From: CAVRUD01 sp963724285
GTDB taxonomy: Bacteria > Chloroflexota > Chloroflexia > Thermomicrobiales > UBA6265
Direction: 5' to 3'
Assembly (NCBI GenBank): GCA_963724285.1
Contig: CAVRUD010000008.1
Location: 31,624 to 95,623 of the forward strand
DNA: 64,000 nt
Shown here: in pieces, positions 9,280 through 17,884 of the stretch
Layout of the letters: each line of letters starts with the position of its first letter
How positions within the stretch are numbered: position 1 is the stretch's first letter
Notes under the pieces: model-generated
The model's database searches: none
The model's input: only the letters and a program-made list of their open reading frames with translations
Told to the model about the DNA's origin: nothing
Position numbers and translations under genes: made by a program

Positions 9280-9618
9280 GCCGGTTATCCCGTCCGGAGT
9301 TCGGATCGCCCGCGCCACGTACGAAGCAACCGAGTCCGGTCCTGAGTCGGCGTACCGGCGCGACGCACCTGGTCACGCCGACTCGGGGTCGCAGCGTCGA
9401 GGTTCGAAGATCGGCTCCTGCTGGCCCTCGCCGGCGGGCGCCCGTCCGCGCCCGAGAGGGTGCTAGCCGCTGCGCGGGGTGCCTCGCCACTTCGTCGAGC
9501 GGCGGCAGGAACGGCTGGGGGATGGGTGGCGCATCGGGAACAGACGCCGCATTCGGTCGTCGGATCGATGGGAACTCCAGATACATAGTTGACCGGCGCG
9601 GCAATCTCCGCCCCGGCG
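9280..9618. other. gap without recognisable gene
   Basis: Both strands have open frames here, but their translations are arginine- and proline-rich and match no family I know. It separates the GNAT gene from the convergent DUF6582-like gene. No strong hairpin is visible. Confidence 0.5.
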
Positions 9619-9880
9619 CTAGTCCGCGGTGATATCGACCCCGTGCTTCTTCGCCGCCCGTTTGATCCGGTTCTTGATCGTCGTCGACCTCGTCCTTGTC
9701 GTACTTGGCGGCGTTGTCCTTGTGGTTGATGTAGCTCCAGGCCGCGCGGATGTGCTCCGGCGTGTCGATCGGGTACTTCTTGTTGGTCGGATCGGCGAAC
9801 GTCACGTCGCCGTACTCGCGCTCGCCCTCCGTCGGGTTCACGTCGTCCCGGCGCTCGATGTAGGTCGATTCAGACGCCAT
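9619..9880 (-). CDS. small DUF6582-like protein
   Basis: About 86 residues, starting MASESTYIERRDDV. ATG at 9880 has an excellent AGGAGGTG ribosome site (complement of 9884-9892). The conserved-looking core is NKKYPIDTPEHIRAAWSYIN, ending in a basic helix RIKRAAKKHGVDITAD. A one-base break at 9690-9700 (GACGACGATC) separates the two parts; read in the other frame the stop is the TAG at 9619-9621. Similar small proteins are found beside stress and phage-derived genes, but the function is unknown. Confidence 0.65.
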
Positions 9881-10165
9881 GTGGCACCTCCTTGCGTGCA
9901 CAGGCGGGATGTACGTCCCGCCCTCACCGCTGGTTGTTGCAAGGATGATGCCGAAGCCAACCACACCAGGCCATGGTGAATCTCAAGAACTAAAATCTCG
10001 AAGGTTCCAATTAGGTTGTTCAGGAAGGGCCACTATTCGTTCAGGGTCGCGGGAATAGTCACAAGAGACAAGACGTATTCCGCCAAGGGAACAAGAGAAC
10101 CGCAAAGGATGGCGATCGCCGAGGGATCTGACCCGCCTTCCTGCCAGCATGACGATGACAGCGGG

Positions 10166-12886
10166 TCAAGAGGACGAGTAGGAGGCACTTGGCGCCGCCT
10201 CGTCTGCCCAGGCGAGCGCTTCGGCCAGAGCGACCTCTTCGGGGAGACCTCGACCGATCGCCCACGCCTCCGCGAAGGCCGCCTCCCCGAGTCGCTCGCG
10301 CAATTCGTTCTGAAACAGGTCGTAGTCCTCGCGTTGCTCGATCGCAACCGGCTCGCCGATGGCCTCGCGGATGGCGGTGGCCGCGGCCAACCATCGGGCC
10401 GCCGCGCCCGGATCCCCCGCCCGGCTCGCCAGCTGCCCCAGCCCTTCCAGCCCGAAGGCGACGCCAGACCGGTCCCCCAGGTCCCGGAACGCGACCAGCG
10501 CCTCCGCGAACAGACCCACGCCCCGCCCGTCCTCCCCCCGATCCCGGGCGACGCAGCCCAGGTTGTTCAACGCGACCGCCGTGTTTTCCGGGTCGCCCGC
10601 GCCGCGGAAGAGTCCCAGGGCCTCCTCGAAGCGGGCGGCGGCAAGCGGGAGATCCCGTTCGGTGAGGGCCATGCTTCCCAGCATGTTGAGGCAGACGCCC
10701 GCGCCGACCGCGTCGCCGGCGGCCCGCTTCAGTGCCAGTCCCTCCTCCACCAACTCGACCGCTCGCGCGCGGTCACCTCGTGCGTACGTCGCGTCGCCGA
10801 GGACGTTGAGGATCGATCCGACCTGCGGGCCGTCGCCCGCGGCGCGCGCCAGCAGCAACGCCTCATCGAGGACCTCCGCCGCGCCGTCGGCATCCCCGAG
10901 GAACTGGCGCACCACCCCGAACGTGTAGAGGGCCCGCGCCGTGGTCCGCTGGTCGCCGGCCTCCCGCGCCGCCGCGACGGCCGCCTCGGCGTGCACGGCC
11001 GCGACGCGGTGGTCGCCCTGGGCGCGGGCCAGCATCGCCGCCCCCGTGCGCGCCGCCGCCACGCCACCGGCCGGTGCGCCGGTGCTGACGGCGAGCGCAC
11101 GGTCGAGCCAGCGGCGACCCTCGGCGAAGTGGCCCCGGGTGTACCAGAACTGGCTGAGGTTGGTCGCGAGCCGCAGCGCCGTCTCGTCCCCGTCCCGGTC
11201 GACGGCCCAGCCGAGCGCCGCGCGGAGGTTGTCGTGGTCGGACTCCAAACGGTCGAGCCAGACGTGCAGCTCGTCGCCGTAGCGGCGCCGCGGGACGTCG
11301 CCGCCGGACAGCTCCAGGAAGAACCGGGCGTGGCGCCCCCGGATCGCCTCGCCCTCGCCGCTGGCCGCCAGCCGCTCGGCGGCGTACTCCCGGATCGTCT
11401 CCAGCATCGCGAAGCGGGGCTCGCCCTCGGTCCGCTCCTGCCGCAGCAGGCTCTGCCGGACCAGCGCCGCCAGCGCCTCGTAGGGGTCAACCTCCCCATC
11501 CCCGGCGGCCACCGCCTCGACCGCCTCGAACGAGCACCCCCCGGCGAAGACGGCCAGGCGGCGGAAGGCGACCTGCTCCGCCGGCGCCAGCAGGTCGTGG
11601 GACCAGGCGATCGCCCCCCGCAGGGTCCGCTGCCGCTCGGGCAGGTCGCGCGCCCCGCCGGTCAGCACGGGGAGGCGCTGCTCCAGGCGGCGCAGCAGCG
11701 CCTCCGGCGGGAAGAGTTTCGCTCGCGCCGCCGCCAGCTCGATCGCCAGCGGCAGCCCGTCCAGGCGCCGCGCGATCCCGGCGAGCGTTCCGGCGTTGGC
11801 CTCCGTCAACGCGACGTCCGCCCCGGCCGCCCGCGCCCGCGCCAGGAAGAGCGCCACGGCCGGCGCGGCGGCGACCTGCTCGGCCGTCCCGGCGGCGGGG
11901 GGTACCGGCAGCGGGCCGACGGCGACCTCCTCCTCGGCCCGCACCCCCAGCGGCGCCCGGCTCGTGGCGAGCACCGCCAGGTCCGGGGCGGACGCCAGCA
12001 GGCCGGCGAGCTCCCCGGCGGCGCCGAGGACCTGCTCCAGGTTGTCCAGGACCAGCAGCAGCCGGCGCGGGCGCAGGTACGCCTGCAGCTCCTCGGCCAG
12101 GGGCCGATCGCCCCCCTCCCGCACGCCGAGCGCGGTGGCCACGGCCGGCAGCACCAGCGCCGGGTCGGTCACCGGCGCCAGGTCGACGAACACCGCGCCG
12201 TGCGGGAAGTCCCCGGCCGCCGCTCGGGCCGCCTCCAGCGCCAGGCGCGTCTTGCCCGCGCCGCCCGGGCCCGTGAGCGTCAGCAGCCGCGCGCCGCCCG
12301 CCAGGCGGCGCGCGATGTCGGCGAGCTCGGCCTCCCGGCCGAGGAGGGCGGTCGGCGGGACGGGCAGGTCGGCCCGGGCGGAGCCGGTCACATCGGCCGT
12401 CGCGTGCGGGGTCCCCCGCCCCGGGATGGCGCCGACGCGGTCCAGCGCCCGCAGCGCCGCCGGCAGCCATTCCCTCTCCGGGCGGTCGAGGACGTCGATC
12501 CACTGCGCCCCCTCCAGCCAGTAGGCCAGGGCGTCCGGGAACGCGACCGCTTCCAGGCGCAGCGGCAGGACGGGGCGGCCGAAGCGCCAGGCGAGGGCGA
12601 TCTCCTGACGCACGTTGCGTGAGGCCAGCGAGGTGGCCGAGCACAGCAGCACCAGCGCGCCGCACCCCCGGATCCCGTCGACGATCTCCGGCCCGTAGCT
12701 CTGCCCGCCGGCGATGCCGGCGACGTCGATCCAGGCGGGCACCCCGGCGCCCTCCAGCGCCCGCGTCACGGCCAAGGCGTGCGGCCGGTCGGCGCTGGCG
12801 TAGCTCACGAAGACGTGGGGAGGCGGGTCGGCGCCCAAGGAGGGTTCGTCGGCTGCGATGGGGTCTGGCGGCAGCGGCTCGGACAC
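10166..12886 (-). CDS. TIR-STAND ATPase-TPR protein (candidate immune NADase)
   Basis: An intact protein of about 906 residues. Residues 24-130 form a TIR domain (HVFVSYASADR, ending WLEGAQWIDV); the catalytic Glu expected of NAD-cleaving TIRs is in NVRQEIALAWRFG, residue about 95. A STAND/NB-ARC ATPase follows, with Walker A GPGGAGKTR near 206-213, Walker B LLLVLDNLEQ, ATSRAPLG and GLPLAIELAAAR. After a winged helix (MLETIREYA) come tetratricopeptide repeats to the end (FWYTRGHFAEGRRWL, ALNNLGCVARDRG). There is no LuxR domain, unlike the related regulators at 46-63 kb. TIR-STAND-TPR proteins sense phage products and deplete NAD in known systems; that role here is inference. GTG 12886 is preferred because AAAGGA precedes it at good spacing; ATG 12925 and TTG 12952 are upstream alternatives. 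Confidence 0.85.
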   Translation of the reverse strand: MSEPLPPDPIAADEPSLGADPPPHVFVSYASADRPHALAVTRALEGAGVPAWIDVAGIAGGQSYGPEIVDGIRGCGALVLLCSATSLASRNVRQEIALAWRFGRPVLPLRLEAVAFPDALAYWLEGAQWIDVLDRPEREWLPAALRALDRVGAIPGRGTPHATADVTGSARADLPVPPTALLGREAELADIARRLAGGARLLTLTGPGGAGKTRLALEAARAAAGDFPHGAVFVDLAPVTDPALVLPAVATALGVREGGDRPLAEELQAYLRPRRLLLVLDNLEQVLGAAGELAGLLASAPDLAVLATSRAPLGVRAEEEVAVGPLPVPPAAGTAEQVAAAPAVALFLARARAAGADVALTEANAGTLAGIARRLDGLPLAIELAAARAKLFPPEALLRRLEQRLPVLTGGARDLPERQRTLRGAIAWSHDLLAPAEQVAFRRLAVFAGGCSFEAVEAVAAGDGEVDPYEALAALVRQSLLRQERTEGEPRFAMLETIREYAAERLAASGEGEAIRGRHARFFLELSGGDVPRRRYGDELHVWLDRLESDHDNLRAALGWAVDRDGDETALRLATNLSQFWYTRGHFAEGRRWLDRALAVSTGAPAGGVAAARTGAAMLARAQGDHRVAAVHAEAAVAAAREAGDQRTTARALYTFGVVRQFLGDADGAAEVLDEALLLARAAGDGPQVGSILNVLGDATYARGDRARAVELVEEGLALKRAAGDAVGAGVCLNMLGSMALTERDLPLAAARFEEALGLFRGAGDPENTAVALNNLGCVARDRGEDGRGVGLFAEALVAFRDLGDRSGVAFGLEGLGQLASRAGDPGAAARWLAAATAIREAIGEPVAIEQREDYDLFQNELRERLGEAAFAEAWAIGRGLPEEVALAEALAWADEAAPSASYSSS

Positions 12887-13004
12887 GGCTGCGTCCTTTG
12901 GCGGCGACAGAATGCGTGCTGCCATTTTGTGGAACCCAATCGTCCCCGTCAACCTGTGGCCGATGATCGACCTACGACACGCGCCGCAACGACTTAATAC
13001 ACAG

Positions 13005-13034
13005 CGCGGGCTGGGAAGTGATTCCCGGCCCGCG
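13005..13034 (-). terminator. hairpin, probable terminator
   Basis: Thirteen-base stem (CGCGGGCTGGGAA / TTCCCGGCCCGCG) with one G-T pair and a 4-base loop. It lies between the TIR-STAND gene and the small reverse-strand gene ending near 13058, and would end transcription of the latter. Confidence 0.55.
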
Positions 13035-13057
13035 TTGATTGCGTCAGTTCGCGCCGC

Positions 13058-13302
13058 CTAGAGGTTGTCGCCTCCACCCCCGCGACATTGTTAGAGACTC
13101 CGTTGTTGATCGCCCCGTCCGTGTTGTTGAAGTATGCGAGGTCCACCTCGATCATGCTGCCGATGACAAGCACAAAGCGGGTGTTGTCCAGCGTCGCGTT
13201 GCCCCGCACCGTCGCGAAGCTGAGCACAGCGCCCTCCGCCGTTCTGGTGAACGCATCTGTATCGACCGCGCGATATGATAGGATCGCGTACTGTCCGTAC
13301 AC
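13058..13302 (-). CDS. hypothetical protein fragment
   Basis: The reverse strand encodes a balanced, non-arginine-rich sequence (DAFTRTAEGAVLSFATVRG, RFVLVIGSMIEVDLAYFN) that looks like real protein. After an indel in the GGGGG near 13076 it ends GGGGDNL at a TAG (13058-13060), just ahead of a hairpin. The start is uncertain: GTG near 13302, without a clear ribosome site, or further upstream if the gene is truncated by the divergent MORN gene. I do not recognise the family. Confidence 0.3.
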
Positions 13303-13324
13303 CCCGAGCCGCGAGGTTAATGCT

Positions 13325-13564
13325 GTGTCGGTAACCCCCAAGAAATCAGACGTGATTGACGGAATTACCATAAAGTACCATGCCAATGGAAAGACGGTTT
13401 GGTCAAAAGGCAAGGTAGTTGACGGTCAGGCGGAGGGATACTGGGAATGGTATCGCCTGGATGGGACGCGCAAACGCTCAGGAACGTTCAACAAAGGAGT
13501 CCCAGTAGGACGGTGGACAACGTATGATGCACACGGTGAGGTCTATAAGGTGACCGAAAAGTAA
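13325..13564 (+). CDS. MORN/YwqK-like small protein
   Basis: Seventy-nine residues with repeated motifs IKYHANGKTVWSKG, GYWEWYRLDGTRKRSG and GRWTTYDAHGEVYKV, the pattern of YwqK-type (MORN-like) antitoxin-family proteins. GTG 13325 follows GAGGTT at good spacing; GTG 13352 is an alternative. Base composition is clearly AT-richer than its neighbours, which suggests transfer from outside. No toxin partner is evident, the divergent small gene being unrecognised. The function of such standalone repeats is unknown; the name antitoxin comes from family annotation only. Confidence 0.65.
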   Translation: MSVTPKKSDVIDGITIKYHANGKTVWSKGKVVDGQAEGYWEWYRLDGTRKRSGTFNKGVPVGRWTTYDAHGEVYKVTEK

Positions 13565-13679
13565 CCTCCATAGCAGGCGTCGCCTTACGAGCACTGGCAA
13601 CCGGTGTTCCTGTTGTTCCCGACGATTCAAACCAGCTTCGTTGATACCCTACCGTCCACTCAGAAGTCTGGGAACCGGC

Positions 13680-13706
13680 GCGGACCGGGGAGCGCCCCCG
13701 GTCCGC
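13680..13706 (+). terminator. hairpin after the MORN-like gene
   Basis: GCGGACCGGGG / CCCCGGTCCGC with a short loop, about 115 bases after the stop and followed by a T-containing stretch (TTCGTTGCGATTTG). A plausible terminator. Confidence 0.55.
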
Positions 13707-13798
13707 TTCGTTGCGATTTGTTGTTGGCGTTGTGCCTACGGGAACTCGCTAGCCCCCCACGCACGGTATCGGCGTGATTCGGCGGCGCGACGCGGCAT

Positions 13799-14446
13799 CT
13801 AGAGCGACAGGATCACCAGCACCGCGTCCAGGCCTTCCGCCCGGGTGGCGCGGAGGTCGGTGAACGCCTCGTCGATCTGCTGCGGGTCGTAGAGCACGGT
13901 GGTGGCCGGCGATGTGCCCAGCCGACGCACGAACGCGTCGTACTGCGTCCAGCCTGAGGCGGTATTTGCCGCGACGACGACGTAGCGGGTGTCGTCGTTG
14001 GCCGTGCGGGTACCTGGGGACGGGACCGGGAGGGACGGGGCGGGCGCGTCCAGATCGCGGCAGGCGGCAGGCGGCGACCCGGCGTCGCGGGTTCGCGCCG
14101 GGCGGTCGGGCGCGATCGTTGCGCTCGCCGCGGCGTACTCGGCGGCCAGGACCTCGGCCTCGGCGTAGGCGGCGGCGTCCCAGTCGGCCGGCTTCAAGTC
14201 CCAGCCCTGGCTGACGACCTCGTCTATGGGGACGGTGAGGTGGATCTCGCGGTCGCCGACCGCCGCGATCGCGCTGGTCGGGGCGTAGTAGTCGGTCGTG
14301 ACGAAGAAGCCCTTCTCGACCGTGATGTAGGCGGGGCCCACCTCGGTGACCTTGCCGACCTTGTCGCCGTCGGCGCCGTAGACGGTCATCCCCCCGCGGA
14401 TCTGCCGGTGGCAGGCCGTGGTGTCCATGGTAGTTGTGGTGTCCAT
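13799..14446 (-). CDS. DUF2171-domain protein
   Basis: About 215 residues. The N-terminal 80 (IRGGMTVYGADGDKVGKV, VEKGFFVTTDYYAPTSAI) form a PRC-barrel-like DUF2171 domain, often found in stress-related small proteins. The region from residue 85 is Ala/Pro-rich; the end (DTRYVVVAANTASGWTQYDA, LYDPQQIDEAF) is an alpha/beta segment I cannot name. Two ATGs are possible, 14446 (MDTTTT) and 14428; neither has a strong ribosome site. The stop is at 13799-13801. It is a paralogue, by its first domain, of the next gene upstream on the same strand. Confidence 0.62.
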   Translation of the reverse strand: MDTTTTMDTTACHRQIRGGMTVYGADGDKVGKVTEVGPAYITVEKGFFVTTDYYAPTSAIAAVGDREIHLTVPIDEVVSQGWDLKPADWDAAAYAEAEVLAAEYAAASATIAPDRPARTRDAGSPPAACRDLDAPAPSLPVPSPGTRTANDDTRYVVVAANTASGWTQYDAFVRRLGTSPATTVLYDPQQIDEAFTDLRATRAEGLDAVLVILSL

Positions 14447-14628
14447 CGGTCTGTCTCGTGCTTTCTCTGGATGCGGTAAACGAACCGCGTCGTGGCGTCC
14501 CGGCCTCCCGGAGGCCGAGGAGCTGGATGAACAGGGAAGCGATGGCGGGGCCGGCGACGCGAGACGAGCGGATGCGCGCCAGCAGCTGGCCACGCGACAC
14601 GATCGCCGTCTCGGTCGGCGGCGTCGGG

Positions 14629-15331
14629 CTAGGTCGCGGGGCCGTCGTCCTCGTCGGGCCGCTCGGCCGGGTCCTGGCCGTCCGCGCCGCCCCCCGTGGG
14701 CCGGAGGCGCGAGCGCTCGACGAACGCCTCGAGGTCGGCGCGCGCGAACCGGTAGGCGGCGGGGCCGCCGGGGGCGGCGTCCCTGACCGCCGGGAACGCC
14801 CCGCGGTTGGCCCACCTGAGCACGGTCCCCCGGGTCACCCCGAGGATGCACGCGGCCTCGGCGGAGTCGACGTACCGGTCGCCCCGCGCGGGCGCCAGGG
14901 CGAGGACGTCCGAGCGGCGGAAGCGGTAGCGGACGACGCGGCCGACGTCCGCGCGGACGTGCGGGACGCGGCCCCGGGCCGCCCGCCGGCGCAAGGCGAG
15001 CGCGGAGATGCCGAGGATGGCCGCCGCCTCGGCGGTGCCGATCAGGTCGTCGTCCGCGGCGGGGTCCGGGCCGCCGCCGCGCGGCGGGGACCCGGCCCCC
15101 CGGCTCGCGGTCCCAGCCCCGGGCGACGGCCGCGTCCTGGGTCACGCCCAGGCGGACCTCGCCCCCGCCGACGGCGGCGACCGCGCTGATGGGGACGTGG
15201 AGGTCGGCGGGCAGGAAGGCGCCCTTCGCGACGATGACGTACCGGCCGTCGAAGCCGACGACCGTGCCGACCGTGGCGCCGTCCGCCCCGCGGACGGTCA
15301 TGCCGGTCTGGATCTGATGCTGGATGTCCAA
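14629..15331 (-). CDS. DUF2171 protein fused to two excisionase-type HTH domains
   Basis: It starts at TTG 15331 behind AGAGGAAC. Residues 1-70 are DUF2171 (IQTGMTVRGADGATVGTV, AFLPADLHVPISAV). An indel in the GGGGGG near 15095 moves the frame; the sequence then continues DDDLIGTAEAAAILGIS and YVDSAEAACILGVTRGTVLR, two consecutive MerR/excisionase-like helix-turn-helix units, each followed by a YRF(R/A)R.D wing. It ends GQDPAERPDEDDGPAT at 14629. A barrel domain with two DNA-binding domains suggests a DNA-binding sensor or nucleoid protein; this is inference. It probably forms an operon with the DUF2171 gene 180 bases downstream. Confidence 0.6.
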
Positions 15332-15423
15332 TGTCCGTTCCTCTTATAGGTGCTACGTGTGGTCGGCGGTCTGCGTCGCGCGTGTAAGGCGCGGCCTATG
15401 CGCCGGCCGCGACGACACGGCAA

Positions 15424-15449
15424 CGGCCCCGAGCCGAAGCCCGGGGCCG
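15424..15449 (-). terminator. hairpin after the small secreted protein gene
   Basis: Perfect 8-base stem CGGCCCCG / CGGGGCCG with a 10-base loop, about 30 bases beyond the end of the reverse-strand gene at 15477-15747. Confidence 0.5.
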
Positions 15450-15476
15450 CCACCGATCCGCGGATCGCGGAACCCC

Positions 15477-15747
15477 TTATTTGCAGCCGTTGGCGGTCGG
15501 CCTTCCAGGTCTGGAGCCACTGCCCGTAGCCCGGTTCTTCACCGTCCACCTGCACCTAAGCCACTTGCACCGGTCCGAACCCGCCGTGGTCGCGGTCGCC
15601 GCCGTCGCTGTTGCGCGTGGCGCGCTCGATCCCCATGCAGTTGGCGTTCTCCGAGGGCTGGCCGGCGCTCGTATCGGCGCTCGCCGCACCCACGGCCGAC
15701 GCCGCCACCAGTCCGGCGACACCGAACGCCATCATTAGCCGTTTCAT
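15477..15747 (-). CDS. small secreted protein
   Basis: ATG 15747 (MKRLMMAFGVAG) has AGGAAAGAG upstream and begins a clear Sec signal peptide ending at ASADTSAG. The mature part is QPSENANCMGIERATRNSDG, then GGFGPVQ. An in-frame TAG (15556-15558) follows VQVA, yet the downstream codons in the same frame continue GEEPGYGQWLQTWKAD. A change of frame near the end gives NGCK with TAA at 15477-15479. The TAG may therefore be a base error or a real truncation at 63 residues. Cys in a short secreted protein suggests a disulfide. Function unknown. Confidence 0.5.
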
Positions 15748-15900
15748 CCGCGTTTCTCTTTCCTGCCCACCGGGCCCTACGCATCCCGGCGACCGGACCA
15801 CCCAGTCGCCCACCGATGTCGTGTCTCCATCATCGGGGAAGGACGGCGGGGGCGCAGCCACAACGGTGACGCCGCGGCGTCACTCGTGGGCGCCGGACTG

Positions 15901-16614
15901 TCACCGGTGTGACACGGCCCCCGCCCAGGTGTGGCCGTGGAGGCCCTCGGCGTCGAGGATCGCGATGCCGGGCGACGCCGTGGCGACCAGGCCCAGCGCG
16001 CGGAGCTCGGCCACGACCCGCGCGACCGCCGGGCGGGCGGAGCCGACCGCCTCGGCCAGCGCCTGCTGCGTGACCACCGCGACGAGGCGTCCGTCGCGCT
16101 GCGCGGTCGCGAGGTCGAGGAGGTGGCGCGCCACCCGCTGGCGCAGGGACCCGAAGCCGGTATCGGCGACCGCGTCGATGGTGTCGTACAGCCGCCGCGC
16201 GGTCTCCCGTGCCAGCATCCACCCCACCGCGGGCTCCGTCTGGCCCAGGGAGGCGAGCGTCCGGGCGCCGAGCATGAGGAGCCGGGCGTCGGTGACCATC
16301 TGGGCGCTGACGGGGGCCGGCCCGCCGACGACGGTCGCGGCGCCAAGGAGTTCGCCGGCGCGGCCGTAGGCGACGGTCAGGGTGCGACCATCGGGGGCCG
16401 ATAAGACGAGGCGGACCAGCCCGGCGACGACGAGCAGGCAGCGCGGGTCGTCCTCGTCGCGGTAGATCGTGCTCCCGGCCGGCACGTCGACGAGGAGGGC
16501 GTCGGCCAGCACCCGCTGGCGCAGCGGCGGCGGGAGCCCGGCGAGCGCGCTCGCGGCGACGGCGCGCGCCGCCGGGCCGTCGGCGGCAACAAACGAAGCA
16601 TCGGCGCCGGTCAT
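15901..16614 (-). CDS. Crp/Fnr-family transcriptional regulator
   Basis: 237 residues, starting ATG 16614 behind GGAGGA. The N-terminal cyclic-nucleotide-binding-like barrel is visible (VDVPAGSTIYRDEDDPRC, GRAGELLGAATVVG). The long dimer helix (RETARRLYDTIDAV) leads to a Crp-type winged helix: LRQRVARHLLDLA, VVTQQALAEAVGSARPAVARV, LGLVATASPGIAIL. The effector is not evident, and there is no N-terminal Cys cluster for an Fe-S centre as in Fnr. It is transcribed away from the lactonase-like gene. Intact. Confidence 0.85.
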   Translation of the reverse strand: MTGADASFVAADGPAARAVAASALAGLPPPLRQRVLADALLVDVPAGSTIYRDEDDPRCLLVVAGLVRLVLSAPDGRTLTVAYGRAGELLGAATVVGGPAPVSAQMVTDARLLMLGARTLASLGQTEPAVGWMLARETARRLYDTIDAVADTGFGSLRQRVARHLLDLATAQRDGRLVAVVTQQALAEAVGSARPAVARVVAELRALGLVATASPGIAILDAEGLHGHTWAGAVSHR

Positions 16615-16762
16615 GCTGTCCTCCGGGTCGAGCGCGGGAACGCGACGGGGTGCGCCGCACAGCGTACAGGACGCCGACCCCGCCGCTCCGCCGGTGATCA
16701 TCGCCGGGCGGCTCGTTGACGGGGTCATAACGGGGACGAGCCACCGGCCCCGGGATCGATGG

Positions 16763-16870
16763 CCGCGCCACCGGACGTGCCAGCACCCAGGAACGGAGCG
16801 CGGCGCCTCCACCGGCGGCAACGTAGGCGATGGGTCACGATGCGGCTCTAGGTGCCGGAGCACGACGCAC
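16763..16870 (+). other. decayed duplicate of the 5' end of the lactonase-like gene
   Basis: Positions 16763-16807 match 17082-17126 at 39 of 45 bases. Further on, ATGCGGCTCTAGGTGCCGGAG (from 16840) resembles the first codons of the gene at 17150, but with TAG in place of the fourth codon. It therefore looks like a partial, mutated copy of the leader and start of that gene. The rest of the 535-base interval between the Crp gene and 17150 holds nothing else I recognise. Confidence 0.55.
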
Positions 16871-17067
16871 AGGATCTGGTCGACGCATGGCCCGCGCTGC
16901 TCCATCGTCAGGTTCCCGCGGACTCAACATGTTGCACACCCCACGACCACCGATCGCTCGCACGCGAGACAACGATCGATTTCCCGGACGATGAACGAGC
17001 AGGCGGCTCCTTCGACGATGGGCTGATCGGCGCTATTCCTGGCGCGGATCTTACCCAGGTTCACCCG

Positions 17068-17073
17068 TATACT
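17068..17073 (+). promoter_or_regulatory. putative -10 box TATACT for the lactonase-like gene
   Basis: TATACT lies 76 bases before the ATG; the leader between them contains the duplicated 45-base element. No good -35 is seen. Confidence 0.4.
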
Positions 17074-17149
17074 CCTCCCGGTCGCGCCACCGGGCGTGCC
17101 AACATCCAGGAGCGGAGGGCGGCGCCGGTGTTGGCCGCGCGGAGGTGCG

Positions 17150-17866
17150 ATGCGGTTGCGGGTGCTGGAGCAAGGGGTTATCGAGGCGAAGGACGCCGGC
17201 TTCGTCACGGAGCACGGCGAGCGCGAGCTGGTCAACGCCACCTGGCCCGTGCGCTGCTACCTGATCGAGCACCCCCGCGGGCTGCTGCTCTGGGATGCCG
17301 GTCTCCCCGAGGGGTCGCCAGACAACCCACCACCAACGGGGAAATTCCCCAGGGGCATCCTCGCGCCCCTGGTTCCGTGGCTGGCTGAACTCGGGCTCGC
17401 CCCGGCCGACATCACCTTCATGGGCTTCTCTCACCTGCATAACGACCACGCCGGCAACGCCAACCACTTCGCCGCCTCGACCGTGGTCGTCGCCGCCCGC
17501 GAGTGGTCCCACGCCTTCGGGCCGGACGCCGGCAGCGTCTACCGCCCCCAGGACTACGCCGCCCTGCGCGACAGCCGCACGATCCTGGTCGACGAGACCC
17601 ACGACCTCTTCGGCGACGGCACCGCCGTCATCCACGCCGCCCCGGGCCACACCCCCGGCCATCAGATCCTCCTCCTGACCATCCCGGGCCAGGAACCCCT
17701 CCTCCTGGTCGGGGACGCCTTCTACGCGCCCGAGGACCGGATCCACCGCCGCGTCCCCGCGTGGAACGTCGATACGGCCCAATCCTTCCGCTCCATCGAC
17801 CGCATCGAGCAGCTCGCCGCGGAGACCGGCGCCCGCCTTTTGGTCCACCACGACCCGAACGCCTAG
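17150..17866 (+). CDS. MBL-fold hydrolase, N-acyl homoserine lactonase-like
   Basis: 238 residues. ATG 17150 sits three bases after a full GGAGGT. The dinuclear zinc motif is intact (SHLHNDHAGN), followed by GHTPGHQILLL and LLVGDAFY; CYLIEHPRGLLLWDAGLPEG is typical of AHL-lactonase-type members such as AiiA/AttM. Such enzymes open lactone rings of quorum signals or other lactones; the exact substrate is uncertain. There is no signal peptide, so it is cytoplasmic. The gene is intact and followed by mobile-element relics. Confidence 0.82.
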   Translation: MRLRVLEQGVIEAKDAGFVTEHGERELVNATWPVRCYLIEHPRGLLLWDAGLPEGSPDNPPPTGKFPRGILAPLVPWLAELGLAPADITFMGFSHLHNDHAGNANHFAASTVVVAAREWSHAFGPDAGSVYRPQDYAALRDSRTILVDETHDLFGDGTAVIHAAPGHTPGHQILLLTIPGQEPLLLVGDAFYAPEDRIHRRVPAWNVDTAQSFRSIDRIEQLAAETGARLLVHHDPNA

Positions 17867-17884
17867 GCAGTTTCACAGAAGGCT

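Noticed and set aside
9380..9420. Possible tRNA arm at GGTTCGAAG
   Set aside because: No matching acceptor stem or anticodon arm could be folded around it.
10016..12622. 868-codon open frame on the + strand
   Set aside because: Antisense shadow of the TIR-STAND-TPR gene; its translation is arginine/proline/glutamine-rich with no domains, while the reverse strand has clear motifs.
13799..15331. One 510-residue reverse-strand protein
   Set aside because: The long frame joins two separate DUF2171 genes through an arginine-rich stretch; the middle is better read in another frame as two HTH domains, and the second DUF2171 gene has its own ATG.
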